This document shows positions 34,517 through 42,708 of a stretch of DNA of 64,000 nt, one piece after another. Origin of the DNA: Verrucomicrobiales bacterium (GTDB taxonomy: Bacteria > Verrucomicrobiota > Verrucomicrobiia > Verrucomicrobiales > DEV007); assembly GCA_029213065.1 (NCBI GenBank), contig JARGPH010000004.1, positions 82,507 through 146,506 on the forward strand, written 5' to 3'. The position numbers were made by a program, and so were the translations under genes. The notes beneath the pieces are model-generated. The model was not told the DNA's origin, searched no databases, and saw nothing but the letters and a program-made list of their open reading frames with translations. How positions within the stretch are numbered: the first letter of the stretch is position 1; each line of letters starts with the position of its first letter.

Positions 34517-35288
34517 ATAGCTCAGCAGGAGATTTGAGAGCCGGTCTCGACGGTGCCTCAGGTTCAGGGGCCGCAATGGCAATCACCTGCATCACTGCCG
34601 ACTCAGCTTCCTTTTGCAGTTCACGAAAATGCCGCGGCTTCAATCCGCTCAGTTTCGCTCCCAGCATCTTCCCGGGAACCTTCTTAAAAAGCTCAAGCAG
34701 GTAGGAGGATTTCACCGCGTAATTTACATTCTGCGGGATATACCCCTTTCGCTCTGCCAATACCAATGCATTGGCAGTCAGGGTGGTCACACCGATTACG
34801 TGCCCCACCTCATCGATCAGGGGCCCGCCTGAATTGCCGGGTTGAATCTGAACGCTCATCTGGTAGTGGCGCGGATCGTCCCCGAGGCCGGCCAATGCCG
34901 TGATGCTTCCTTTTGTGGTCTTCGGTGCAAGCCCTAAATTATCGGGGTCGGGAAATCCAATTGTAAAGGCATCTGACCCCGGCGCCGGATCGACCGCTCC
35001 CTGAACCGGCAGATAGGAAAATACGGCTGAACCGGGATCGACTTTTAAAATCGCGAGGTCATTTGTCGCATCAACAACCACCAGAGTCGCTTCGCGCACT
35101 GTCTCCCCCTGCCTGACAACAAACTTTTTGCCATTCTCAATCACATGATGATTCGTCACGAGATAACCATCCGGCGAAACAAAAAAACCGGTTCCCGTCG
35201 AATCCGCGCGGGCTGAAAAGTGACCTCCCAGCAATACTGAGATAAGGAAAAGGCGACCGATATACGAACGAAAAGATAAATAGTGCAT
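34506..35288 (-). CDS. Secreted trypsin-like (S1C) serine protease
   Basis: A 260-residue protein with a signal peptide (YIGRLFLISVLLGGHFSARA) and one chymotrypsin-fold domain. The triad is visible: His in LVTNHHVIENG, Asp in DATNDLAILKV, Ser in IQPGNSGGPLIDEV. There is no PDZ domain; the C-terminus is a short helical tail. It overlaps the 3' end of the protease-permease gene by 11 bases on the opposite strand. Role is probably envelope protein quality control or processing; no substrate is indicated. Confidence 0.85.
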   Translation of the reverse strand: MHYLSFRSYIGRLFLISVLLGGHFSARADSTGTGFFVSPDGYLVTNHHVIENGKKFVVRQGETVREATLVVVDATNDLAILKVDPGSAVFSYLPVQGAVDPAPGSDAFTIGFPDPDNLGLAPKTTKGSITALAGLGDDPRHYQMSVQIQPGNSGGPLIDEVGHVIGVTTLTANALVLAERKGYIPQNVNYAVKSSYLLELFKKVPGKMLGAKLSGLKPRHFRELQKEAESAVMQVIAIAAPEPEAPSRPALKSPAELFNQ

Positions 35289-35427
35289 GGGCAGGGGATC
35301 AAAAAATTGATACAGTCGTTATTCTCCAAATCGGATTCCCCATGTCAATTATTCAAAGGAACCTTTTCGCCACATTATCGATCTGCTTCTCCTCTTGCAA
35401 ATACAGGCATCACAACATTTCTGACAC

Positions 35428-36621
35428 ATGAAACCCGCCCTGGCATCCCTGCTTTTTTCTTCCCTCTTCACTCTATCAAACGCTCAAGACCCAGCTGAAT
35501 CGACCGGGCCGGCTGCTGCTACCGACAAGAACACGAGGGACCCGTTTACGCTCACACTCCTAATCGATAAGGAACGCCAGTATGAGCAGGAGATCGATTC
35601 CACCCCCTACGTTCACAAGGATATCGTTTATCTTTTCAGCGGGGAGGTCGTGGGGATAAGCCTCTCGGAAAGAGAGGACGGGCACCCTGCGGTCAGCTAC
35701 TGCCACGACATCGAAAAGGCGGATGTCCTTTTCAGATTTTCACAGAAATGGGACAAGAAAGATGAGACCCTTATGATGCTTCTGGCGATCGACAGCCGAA
35801 TTGAAAAGGAACTCTTCATGGATGGCCTCCTCGTCGTTCCAGGTAAGGAGAAGGTTTTCGAAACGACGATCCTTCCGCTGAAACCCAAAACGACCAATTA
35901 CGAATCGTGGCCTCACCCTGTCATTCAGCTTGCGATCCGGAACCTCCGCTTCGAGGAGAAAAAAACGGATATGGGGACCGACTCTGTCCCGAAGGATCGC
36001 GTCGTCACTCTCAAGGACGCCCGCATCGAGGAACTCATTCGCACCTACTCCGCGATGAGCAGGGAAGAGCTTCCCGGCATCATCAAACGATTCAAGAAGG
36101 GGCTCGAGGAAGGCTCGAAAATGTTTGTGACGACACGCATCACCGATCCTGCCAAGAACACATTCGAACAAGTCTTCGTAGAAGTCAGTGCCATTGAGGG
36201 GGACGTCCTCTCCGGTAGGATCGCCTCTCATCTCACACAGCTCACCAACTATCGAATCGGCGATCCATACTCATGTCAGCAGAACCAAGTTCTCGACTGG
36301 ACGATACAAAAACCCGATCGATCAGAAGAGGGAAATTATGTCGGTCGGTTTATGGATGTCGTGAAAGACGATGCAGTCCCTCTCATCATCGAAGCTGAGA
36401 TCGATACATCAGGAAAAGTGACCTCGGCCACATTCAACCGGGCTCTGAACCGCTACAAACAGGACGTATCATTCTGCATTCCCGATGAAACCAAACGAAA
36501 AGCGGAAAAGATCATTTCAGAATCTGTTTACCCCGATACGGAGGAGCCCGGAAAGCATTTCATCCACCTGATCTATCGATTTCACGACGACGTCATCGAG
36601 AAGGAAAGCAGTGAAAGGTGA
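35428..36621 (+). CDS. Exported protein of unknown function
   Basis: A 397-residue protein with a signal peptide (LASLLFSSLFTLSNAQD). The mature chain has beta-rich and charged segments (VVGISLSEREDGHPAVSYCHDIEKADVLFRF; EKVFETTILPLKPKTTNYESWPH; VTLKDARIEELIRTYSAMSREELPGIIKRFKKGLEEGSKMFVTTRI; VPLIIEAEIDTSGKVTSATFNRALNRY). No recognised domain. It is flanked by the S1 protease on the other strand and a converging carotenoid gene. Long, signal-bearing and with normal codon use, it is very likely real. Confidence 0.6.
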   Translation: MKPALASLLFSSLFTLSNAQDPAESTGPAAATDKNTRDPFTLTLLIDKERQYEQEIDSTPYVHKDIVYLFSGEVVGISLSEREDGHPAVSYCHDIEKADVLFRFSQKWDKKDETLMMLLAIDSRIEKELFMDGLLVVPGKEKVFETTILPLKPKTTNYESWPHPVIQLAIRNLRFEEKKTDMGTDSVPKDRVVTLKDARIEELIRTYSAMSREELPGIIKRFKKGLEEGSKMFVTTRITDPAKNTFEQVFVEVSAIEGDVLSGRIASHLTQLTNYRIGDPYSCQQNQVLDWTIQKPDRSEEGNYVGRFMDVVKDDAVPLIIEAEIDTSGKVTSATFNRALNRYKQDVSFCIPDETKRKAEKIISESVYPDTEEPGKHFIHLIYRFHDDVIEKESSER

Positions 36622-36633
36622 AACCTGAAACTT

Positions 36634-37458
36634 CTACTCCGACGTTTGCTCTGCAACCGTCGCGAGGGGAATCTCAGGACGGACAACGTGCATTAAATAC
36701 CGGGACCAGGCAGTAAACGCGAAGCCTCCCATAATCACTCCGCCTACCAGGGCCTGATAAGGGTGGCCGAAAATCAAGCCGAGACCGATCACTTCGAAGA
36801 GAAACGTGAGCGAGTAGAGAACCAGCAACGGAAAGAGCGGAAGGTTCCGCGGATTGACCATAAGCGTGGTGAGAAAAGAGGTCAGCCACCAGCCCGCAAA
36901 ATTCGACCAGGGAATTCCGAAGTATCCCGACGGGTTCATCCATTCCCAAAATCCAAACGCCACCATTTGCGGATCCACCAGCAAATCCCACGCTGTCATG
37001 ACAAGTCCTGCCAGTCCCGCAAATACCACCCGATCAATCACCGTTCCCCCTTCGGCACGCGACGGAAGCAACAGCGCAGTCACTCCCCAGGCGGGAACAA
37101 TCATCATGAACCAGGCGAGTGGAATAAGAAGCGGAACGCCCTGAAACTGAACGGAGAAGGCCCCGGAATATTGATAATGACCGAAAGGGAAACCGGTTGT
37201 GGAACCCAGAATCTCAACTGAAAGGCAAAATCCCGTCACTAGAGCGGCCATCCCCGCGATTCTCTTTCCACTCCACTTTCCCGTAAGCGAAACAAAAACA
37301 CATCCTGACATTGAGACAACTCCGAGCAACGTCATCAAAGTGAGGTGATTGCCTTCCGAGATATAATAGACGGTAGGAGTCAGCAACATGACGATCATCC
37401 AGATCAACAAACTTCCTGTCCAAGCGGGCTTGAAACGGCTTTTAAAATAATCAGGCAC
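36634..37458 (-). CDS. Carotenoid biosynthesis protein, CruF/DUF422-like
   Basis: A 274-residue integral membrane protein with about seven hydrophobic helices. The DUF422 hallmark features are TGFPFGHYQYSG, IPLAWFMMIVPAWGVTALLL, MTAWDLLVDPQMVAFGFWEWMNPSGYFGIPWSNFAGWWLTSFL. CruF-type enzymes add water across carotenoid end groups, giving 1-hydroxylated acyclic carotenoids in bacteria and haloarchaea. No other crt genes are in the window, so the pathway product is not defined. Start ATG at 37458 is preceded by a short gap to a region without genes. Confidence 0.8.
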   Translation of the reverse strand: MPDYFKSRFKPAWTGSLLIWMIVMLLTPTVYYISEGNHLTLMTLLGVVSMSGCVFVSLTGKWSGKRIAGMAALVTGFCLSVEILGSTTGFPFGHYQYSGAFSVQFQGVPLLIPLAWFMMIVPAWGVTALLLPSRAEGGTVIDRVVFAGLAGLVMTAWDLLVDPQMVAFGFWEWMNPSGYFGIPWSNFAGWWLTSFLTTLMVNPRNLPLFPLLVLYSLTFLFEVIGLGLIFGHPYQALVGGVIMGGFAFTAWSRYLMHVVRPEIPLATVAEQTSE

Positions 37459-37587
37459 GTCGGCACACGTATAGGACAGTGAAGCTTGAAAGGCAACGCT
37501 AATTCAGCGGGACAGCCAGCGACTCGCTCACTCCAAGCCGTCGACGTTCATTCGAAACGGGAAAGAGAAAGCCCCCGAATCCAGCTG

Positions 37588-38787
37588 CTACCGATCCCTC
37601 TTTCTCCAGACCTCCAACTGCGGCTTCTCTTCAATCGCAATCCGGTTGTAGATATCGTTCAGCTTTACGAGCATGAACGGTTGAAAGATAGACCTCCCGT
37701 TCTTTGAATAAACAATGTCGTCTGCAATGAACACGCACGAATGAATCGCGCGACCGGACTTTGCATCCCTCATGATGATCAGATCTCCAAAAGTAAGCGG
37801 ACCGGTGGAGATATCGTAATTCTCCTTCGCGTACGCCATCACTTTCTCGATGTCATCAAATTGCTCATCGGGAAAATAATTGAAAAAATTCAACGATGCC
37901 CAGAAACTATCCGGATAAGTGCCATCCACTCCCAGCGATCTGGATGGAAAAGTGTATATATACTTTCGCGGGGTCGGAGGCAGCAAACGGGTCACATCAA
38001 TGGTTTCCAGCCCTTCGATCCGGGCCACCGCATCAAAGAGCGTGACCACATCCTTGCTCTTGTAACCGGCAGACCAGTATCGCTTCAACAGTGCCGTATC
38101 GGTGTCAGGTTTAATACGAAGTGAAAGAATCAAACTTCGGGTCCGGGTCAGCGCTTTCAGAAGAGCAAGCTCTTCCTCGTCATTGTAGAGCCCCCGGACC
38201 ACCGTTGAGACATCTGAAAACCCCCTCGCATTTCCCAATGGATAGGAAAGTTTCTCTATGTGCGCGATCGTCTCGTCTTTCAGGCCGCTGTTCCGGAACC
38301 ACTCAAAGACATCTCCCGAAGCAATCACTACCGGTGCATGATAGCTTTTGTTCTCCGGCCACCTTCTCAACTCAGCATAAATCGTCTGCCTCGGTCCGGG
38401 TTCAAGATCACTGATAAGTTCCGCTGAAGGGAAGAATTTAAAAATGCCTCCCGTCTGATAAGCGACCGAGTAATCAAAACACGATTTCACTTCTTCAGAA
38501 GGCGCTCCGGAACTGATCAAAAACTCGTGCACCTCCTCCGCGCTTTTCCCCGGAAAACTCCAAACGGCATTCCTGCTCGGGACGTTGATCAGCTCGACCG
38601 TTGACATCGGCGCCTCCAAATAGAGATAGTGATATTCCAGATCCCCCCAGGGACCGGGCTTGCACTGGTGGACCATCATCGAGGGCAGAGAGAGTTTAAT
38701 AGCCAACGGCTCATCCTCAAACAGCTGCGCCGATACCGAAGTCGCAGCCAGTAGCAGCAATGTTGCCAGTCGTCTCACTGTGATCAT
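37588..38787 (-). CDS. Secreted protein, paralogue with Ser for the putative catalytic Cys
   Basis: A 399-residue protein with a signal peptide (LATLLLLAATSVSA). It is the second gene of a tandem pair and resembles the upstream gene throughout: GPWGDLEYHYLYLE, LEPGPRQTIYAELRRWPENKSYHAP, KLSYPLGNARGFSDV, YWSAGYKSKDV, LLPPTPRKYIYTF and the C-terminal block GDLIIMRDAKSGRAIHSCVFIADDIVYSKNG. The C-terminal block recalls NlpC/P60-like papain-fold enzymes (GDL...H). The position matching Cys303 of the paralogue is Ser294 (PDSFW), while the histidine (His349) is kept. Start codon overlaps the upstream stop as ATGA. Confidence 0.65.
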   Translation of the reverse strand: MITVRRLATLLLLAATSVSAQLFEDEPLAIKLSLPSMMVHQCKPGPWGDLEYHYLYLEAPMSTVELINVPSRNAVWSFPGKSAEEVHEFLISSGAPSEEVKSCFDYSVAYQTGGIFKFFPSAELISDLEPGPRQTIYAELRRWPENKSYHAPVVIASGDVFEWFRNSGLKDETIAHIEKLSYPLGNARGFSDVSTVVRGLYNDEEELALLKALTRTRSLILSLRIKPDTDTALLKRYWSAGYKSKDVVTLFDAVARIEGLETIDVTRLLPPTPRKYIYTFPSRSLGVDGTYPDSFWASLNFFNYFPDEQFDDIEKVMAYAKENYDISTGPLTFGDLIIMRDAKSGRAIHSCVFIADDIVYSKNGRSIFQPFMLVKLNDIYNRIAIEEKPQLEVWRKRDR

Positions 38788-40013
38788 TTCCGATACTGAG
38801 GTTTCAGGCGAAGGAAAGTGAGGGACATTTCCTCAACGGATAAATATTCTTCAACGACATCCTCAAGAGAGGAAATAATCCACGGGCGGCCGAGGCTTTT
38901 CCCATTCTTGGTATAGATCAAATTCCCCGCGATATAGTTACAGGCATGTATGGCTCTACCGGTTTGCTTATCGGTCAACAAAATGAAATCTCCGAGCTGC
39001 AGTGGTCTTGAAGCCTTCTCGTAGCGGTTGTCAATCACCTGAGCAATCGAATCCAGGAAACGATCAGGAGGATCCTCCGAGAAGAAACTGGCGGCCGTCC
39101 AGTAGCAGTCCGGCATTTCGTTGCCGAGGCCGCTTCCATCCTCTGACGGATAGCTGTTAAGCAGCTTTCTCGGCGTCGGCGGAAGAAGGTGAACGAGATC
39201 GAGCGTCTCAATTCCGGAAGTCATCATGATGGACTCCAGCATCGGCAGTATCTCTTTGTTCTTGCCTCCCGCACTCCAGTAATTTGCCAACTGGGAGAGA
39301 TTATTCTCCTCCGTGATTCTCAGCTTCACAGAGAGGCTGCGCTCGCGGGCAATGGTCTTGATGATTCTATGCCGCTCATCTTCGCTCTGCGCTCTTGAAA
39401 ACACGAGCCTGATATCGGCAAACTGAGTGGTATTACCCCTCTTGTAACTGAGCTTCTTAATCAGATCGAGCTGCTCCTGCGGAACACCGGTCGAAACATA
39501 AGTCACCTTGTCCAACCCTCCAACCGGCAAAGCATAGGTGGTGTGAAACGGATTCCTGGCGTGAAAGGGAAGAATCTGAGGATAGAGAAGCCCCCTGCTC
39601 TCAGGATCGAGCGCAATGATAACGTCTTCCGGAGGACGAATCTCAAAAATCCCGGCCTCCGAATTGAAGGTCATATACCGGTCGGAAAGAAGAATCTCGC
39701 GCAACTCGCGCTTGATTCCCGCATTCTCAAGAATCCCCTCTACACCATCGGCATTCAGGGCACTGAATCTCCATACCGTGCCTTCTCTCCAGGTCCGGAG
39801 GTCTGAGGAAACAGCGAGAAAGAAATCGGACGGTTCAAGAACCAATTGGTAAAACTCAAGATGCCCCCACGGACCGACCGCATGACTCTTTTCCTCGGGA
39901 TGCAAGGCGGTTCCCAATCGATTGCCGGTTCCGGCAGCATCCTGCCCATGGGTAGACGGCAAAATGACAAACGCGGCCGCAATGGTCAAAATAAGAGAAC
40001 CCGGGGTCATCAT
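38784..40013 (-). CDS. Secreted protein, putative papain-fold (NlpC/P60-like) paralogue with Cys
   Basis: A 409-residue protein with a signal peptide (SLILTIAAAFVILPSTHG). The N-terminal 290 residues, shared with its downstream neighbour, have no known family (GPWGHLEFYQLVLEPSDFF; LLYPQILPFHARNPFHTTYALP; LLPPTPRKLLNSYP). The last 110 residues have PDCYWTAASFF with Cys303, then LGDFILLTDKQTGRAIHACNYIAGNLIYTKNG with His356, an arrangement like the Cys/His dyad of papain-fold peptidases. Substrate unknown. First gene of a translationally coupled pair that is divergent from the deiminase gene. Confidence 0.65.
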   Translation of the reverse strand: MMTPGSLILTIAAAFVILPSTHGQDAAGTGNRLGTALHPEEKSHAVGPWGHLEFYQLVLEPSDFFLAVSSDLRTWREGTVWRFSALNADGVEGILENAGIKRELREILLSDRYMTFNSEAGIFEIRPPEDVIIALDPESRGLLYPQILPFHARNPFHTTYALPVGGLDKVTYVSTGVPQEQLDLIKKLSYKRGNTTQFADIRLVFSRAQSEDERHRIIKTIARERSLSVKLRITEENNLSQLANYWSAGGKNKEILPMLESIMMTSGIETLDLVHLLPPTPRKLLNSYPSEDGSGLGNEMPDCYWTAASFFSEDPPDRFLDSIAQVIDNRYEKASRPLQLGDFILLTDKQTGRAIHACNYIAGNLIYTKNGKSLGRPWIISSLEDVVEEYLSVEEMSLTFLRLKPQYRK

Positions 40014-40095
40014 TTAATTAGAAAAGTCCGGAAGCTTCGCGCGGGCAGGGATGCGCATGGCAGGGTTCTCCGTTCAGGAAATTTTCCTTCTGTTA

Positions 40096-40196
40096 TTGCA
40101 ATTGCAACCGAATTATCACGCCTCGCGAGGACACTTCATAGTCATTGCCATCCCTTTCGACGACCTTCATTCTGTAAGGATCGTGTCCGGGGACAC
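40096..40196. promoter_or_regulatory. Cluster of three palindromes upstream of the deiminase operon
   Basis: In the 191-base divergent gap lie three perfect inverted repeats: TTGCAATTGCAA (40096-40107), CCTCGCGAGG (40121-40130) and GTGTCCGGGGACAC (40183-40196). GGACACTTC also occurs twice, at 40129 and 40191. Any of these could be operators controlling either divergent operon; no regulator can be assigned. Confidence 0.35.
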
Positions 40197-40204
40197 TTCG
40201 CATC

Positions 40205-41275
40205 ATGCAGAATTCGGCCACACTCTTTTTCTCCCGGAATTCCGACCTCCGAATTCCGGGTGAGTTCGAACAGCAGGAAGCAATTGTTTTCGGCTGCGGC
40301 CAGTTGGTTCGACACTACCCGCAGACATTTGTCGACTTTGTGACACTCTCCCATGAGAGAGTCCGACTTTACGGCATTATCTCCCCGGGGCTGGAACGAT
40401 TGGCCCGCATTCTGTTGGCAACCTCGGGACTTCCCGCCGACGCCGTTTCCTTCATCCCCCGGCAAACCTCCTCCATGTGGGTCCGGGACTTTTCCCCGAT
40501 CGGGGCATTGAACCGGAACGGCGAACGAATCTTCCTGAGCTTCAATCAGGAACACATGCGAAATCGCGATGATATCGGCGCCACCGAGTTGTTTGAGTCG
40601 CAGTTTCACGGAGACTTCCGGAAAGTTGAGCTGAATCTCGAGGGAGGAAATTTGCTCTCAAACGGAGCAGGCCTGCTACTCAGCTCAAAGACGATTCCGA
40701 TGCAGAACCAACTGCGAGGGGATCACAACCGGATCGCGGAAATCCTTGATCGTGAAGCGGGCGGCGCGCAATGGGCCGCAGTCAGTCCACTGCAGGGAGA
40801 AAGGACAGGTCATATCGATCTCATGGCCACGTTTCTCTCACCGCGTCTCCTTATCGTCGGCGAAAGCGATCCGGCAGATCACCCCGGAAACGCCGGGATC
40901 CTGAACAGCATGGCCGGCTCCATTCATGGACTGGAAACCGCTGCGGGAAAGATTCAGGTAGAGCGGATCCCCATGCCTTTCTCAGGAGACACTCATTTCA
41001 GAAGCTATTGCAACGTGCTGTTCGCAAACGGGCTCTTAATCGTTCCCACCTATCCTAACATCAACCCCAGGCTTGATCAGGAAGTGCTCGCCCGCTTCGC
41101 CGCCCTCCTCCCCGATTGGCATGTCGTCGGGCTCGATTGTGAAGAGATATCAAAAAAAGGAGGAAGCCTCCATTGCATGACAATGAACCTGCCACAGGAT
41201 TTATCCGTCATCGCCCGGTCCCGCAGCGGAATTGATGGCACTTCGGTGCAGGCGAAAGAAACCCTCCCTCTTTAG
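40205..41275 (+). CDS. Agmatine deiminase / porphyromonas-type peptidyl-arginine deiminase family
   Basis: A 356-residue guanidino-group-modifying enzyme. Family motifs: RIPGEFEQQEAIVFGCG, MWVRDFSPIGAL (the WxRDxxP motif), LNLEGGNLLSNG, TGHIDLMATFL (the HxD) and the active-site GGSLHCMTMNLP with the nucleophilic cysteine. Known members turn agmatine into N-carbamoylputrescine, or deiminate C-terminal arginine. Which substrate is used is unclear. An aldehyde dehydrogenase homologue starts 7 bases after its stop, so the two form an operon. Confidence 0.85.
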   Translation: MQNSATLFFSRNSDLRIPGEFEQQEAIVFGCGQLVRHYPQTFVDFVTLSHERVRLYGIISPGLERLARILLATSGLPADAVSFIPRQTSSMWVRDFSPIGALNRNGERIFLSFNQEHMRNRDDIGATELFESQFHGDFRKVELNLEGGNLLSNGAGLLLSSKTIPMQNQLRGDHNRIAEILDREAGGAQWAAVSPLQGERTGHIDLMATFLSPRLLIVGESDPADHPGNAGILNSMAGSIHGLETAAGKIQVERIPMPFSGDTHFRSYCNVLFANGLLIVPTYPNINPRLDQEVLARFAALLPDWHVVGLDCEEISKKGGSLHCMTMNLPQDLSVIARSRSGIDGTSVQAKETLPL

Positions 41276-41282
41276 CAGCGTG

Positions 41283-42689
41283 ATGAAAGCCTACTACTCA
41301 GGGGAATGGAAAGCGGGTGATCGAAGGATTGAAGTTACCAATCCTTTCACCGAAGAAATCTTTGCGACAATCCCGGAGCTCGAAGAATCCATTCTCGACG
41401 AAGCACTGATCAACCTCAAAGAGGGCGGGCGCGAACTCTTGAAAACGACACGGGAAGAAAGGGCCGGAATATTCAAAAGCTTTCACGAAATTCTATTCCG
41501 TCGAAAAGAGGAAATCGCTCAGGCCATTTCCCGGGAACAGGGCAAACCCCTGCGGGAGGCCGAACTCGAAGTGCTGATGAGCCTCAACTCAGTAGAGGCA
41601 CTTGCCTACAATACCTCTCTGATCGGGCCCCGCATTCTTCCCCTCGCAAAAGAGGCATCAAACAACGGGGCAACCGGGTACACGGTTCGCCACCCTCATG
41701 GAGTCGTCGCAATCGTGACGCCCAACCCCCAGCCTCTCATTCTTCCCCTGACCCACGCGCTCTTCGCGATAGCCGCAGGAAATGCCGTAGCCCTGAAGCC
41801 GTCCCGCCACTCCTCACTCGTTGTTTTGATTCTCGTCGAGATGTTACTCGAATCAGGACTTCCCCCGCGGGCAATTGCCTGCTTCACAGGGACCGGAAAG
41901 AAAATCGGACGGGCTCTTTGCCGCCATCCCCTTGTCGATCACATTATCTGCTCGGGGAGCCTGCCGACAATCAAAGACGTTCGATCGAGGATGAGTTTTG
42001 TGACAAGCCAGTTCCAATGGGGATGTGTCTCAACCTGCATTGTCGGCAAAACCGCAAACATTGAACTGGTCGCCGATCAAATCCTGAACACCGCGTTCGA
42101 GTCCTCCGGGCAGTCAGCATTTGCACCCACCTGGATCGCCTGCTTTGAAAAGCAGTACGACGATCTTCGCGATCTTCTTGCCGATCGAATGAGACAACTT
42201 CAACCGGGTGACCCGTTTGACCGACGCACTTCACTGGGGCCTGTCACAGAGCTGAGAAACGCGAACCGACTCGAAGACCGCGTCAAATACGAGCTGGAGC
42301 ATGGAGCGGCGATCGTGACCGGCTCACGTCTCGGAAACCGTCTCTTCCAACCCATCCTTCTGGGAGAGTGCAGTCTTCACGAAACGCGATTTTCGAGAAA
42401 GGAAATCCCCGGCCCGATCATCGGCCTTACAAGGATCAACAAAGCCCGCGAGGCCACCGGAGTGATCCTGTCACAACGCCACCATATCCTGACATTGTTT
42501 TCCAAAGATGAAGACTGGGCCGCCCGCGAAGCGATGCGAATGCCCTTCAACAACGTCCATGTAAACGGAATCCCCACGTGGAAGGACGGGCTGATCTGCC
42601 TGCCGGGGCACCCCCTTCGCACCGGAACCAGGGAAGCCTCCGACCGTATCTCCGACATGAGCCATATCAGAGATGTGGTTTTCCACTGA
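41283..42689 (+). CDS. Aldehyde dehydrogenase homologue lacking catalytic Cys and Glu (probable pseudoenzyme)
   Basis: A 468-residue ALDH-fold protein with clear family architecture: MKAYYSGEW, AISREQGKPLREAELEV, YTVRHPHGVVAIVTPNPQPLILPLTHALFAIAAGNAVALKPSRHSS, GLPPRAIACFTGTGKKIGRAL and a C-terminal NNVHVNGIPTWKDG. The cofactor lysine region KPS is kept. But where active enzymes have GQxC the sequence is GQSA (Ala279), where LELGGK holds the general-base Glu it reads FQWGC (Gln245), and the PWN oxyanion Asn region reads PNP. It therefore probably cannot oxidise aldehydes. It is coupled to the deiminase-like gene. ATG 41283 is the start by homology. Confidence 0.8.
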   Translation: MKAYYSGEWKAGDRRIEVTNPFTEEIFATIPELEESILDEALINLKEGGRELLKTTREERAGIFKSFHEILFRRKEEIAQAISREQGKPLREAELEVLMSLNSVEALAYNTSLIGPRILPLAKEASNNGATGYTVRHPHGVVAIVTPNPQPLILPLTHALFAIAAGNAVALKPSRHSSLVVLILVEMLLESGLPPRAIACFTGTGKKIGRALCRHPLVDHIICSGSLPTIKDVRSRMSFVTSQFQWGCVSTCIVGKTANIELVADQILNTAFESSGQSAFAPTWIACFEKQYDDLRDLLADRMRQLQPGDPFDRRTSLGPVTELRNANRLEDRVKYELEHGAAIVTGSRLGNRLFQPILLGECSLHETRFSRKEIPGPIIGLTRINKAREATGVILSQRHHILTLFSKDEDWAAREAMRMPFNNVHVNGIPTWKDGLICLPGHPLRTGTREASDRISDMSHIRDVVFH

Positions 42690-42708
42690 GCCGGCGCCAC
42701 CCGGGTCG

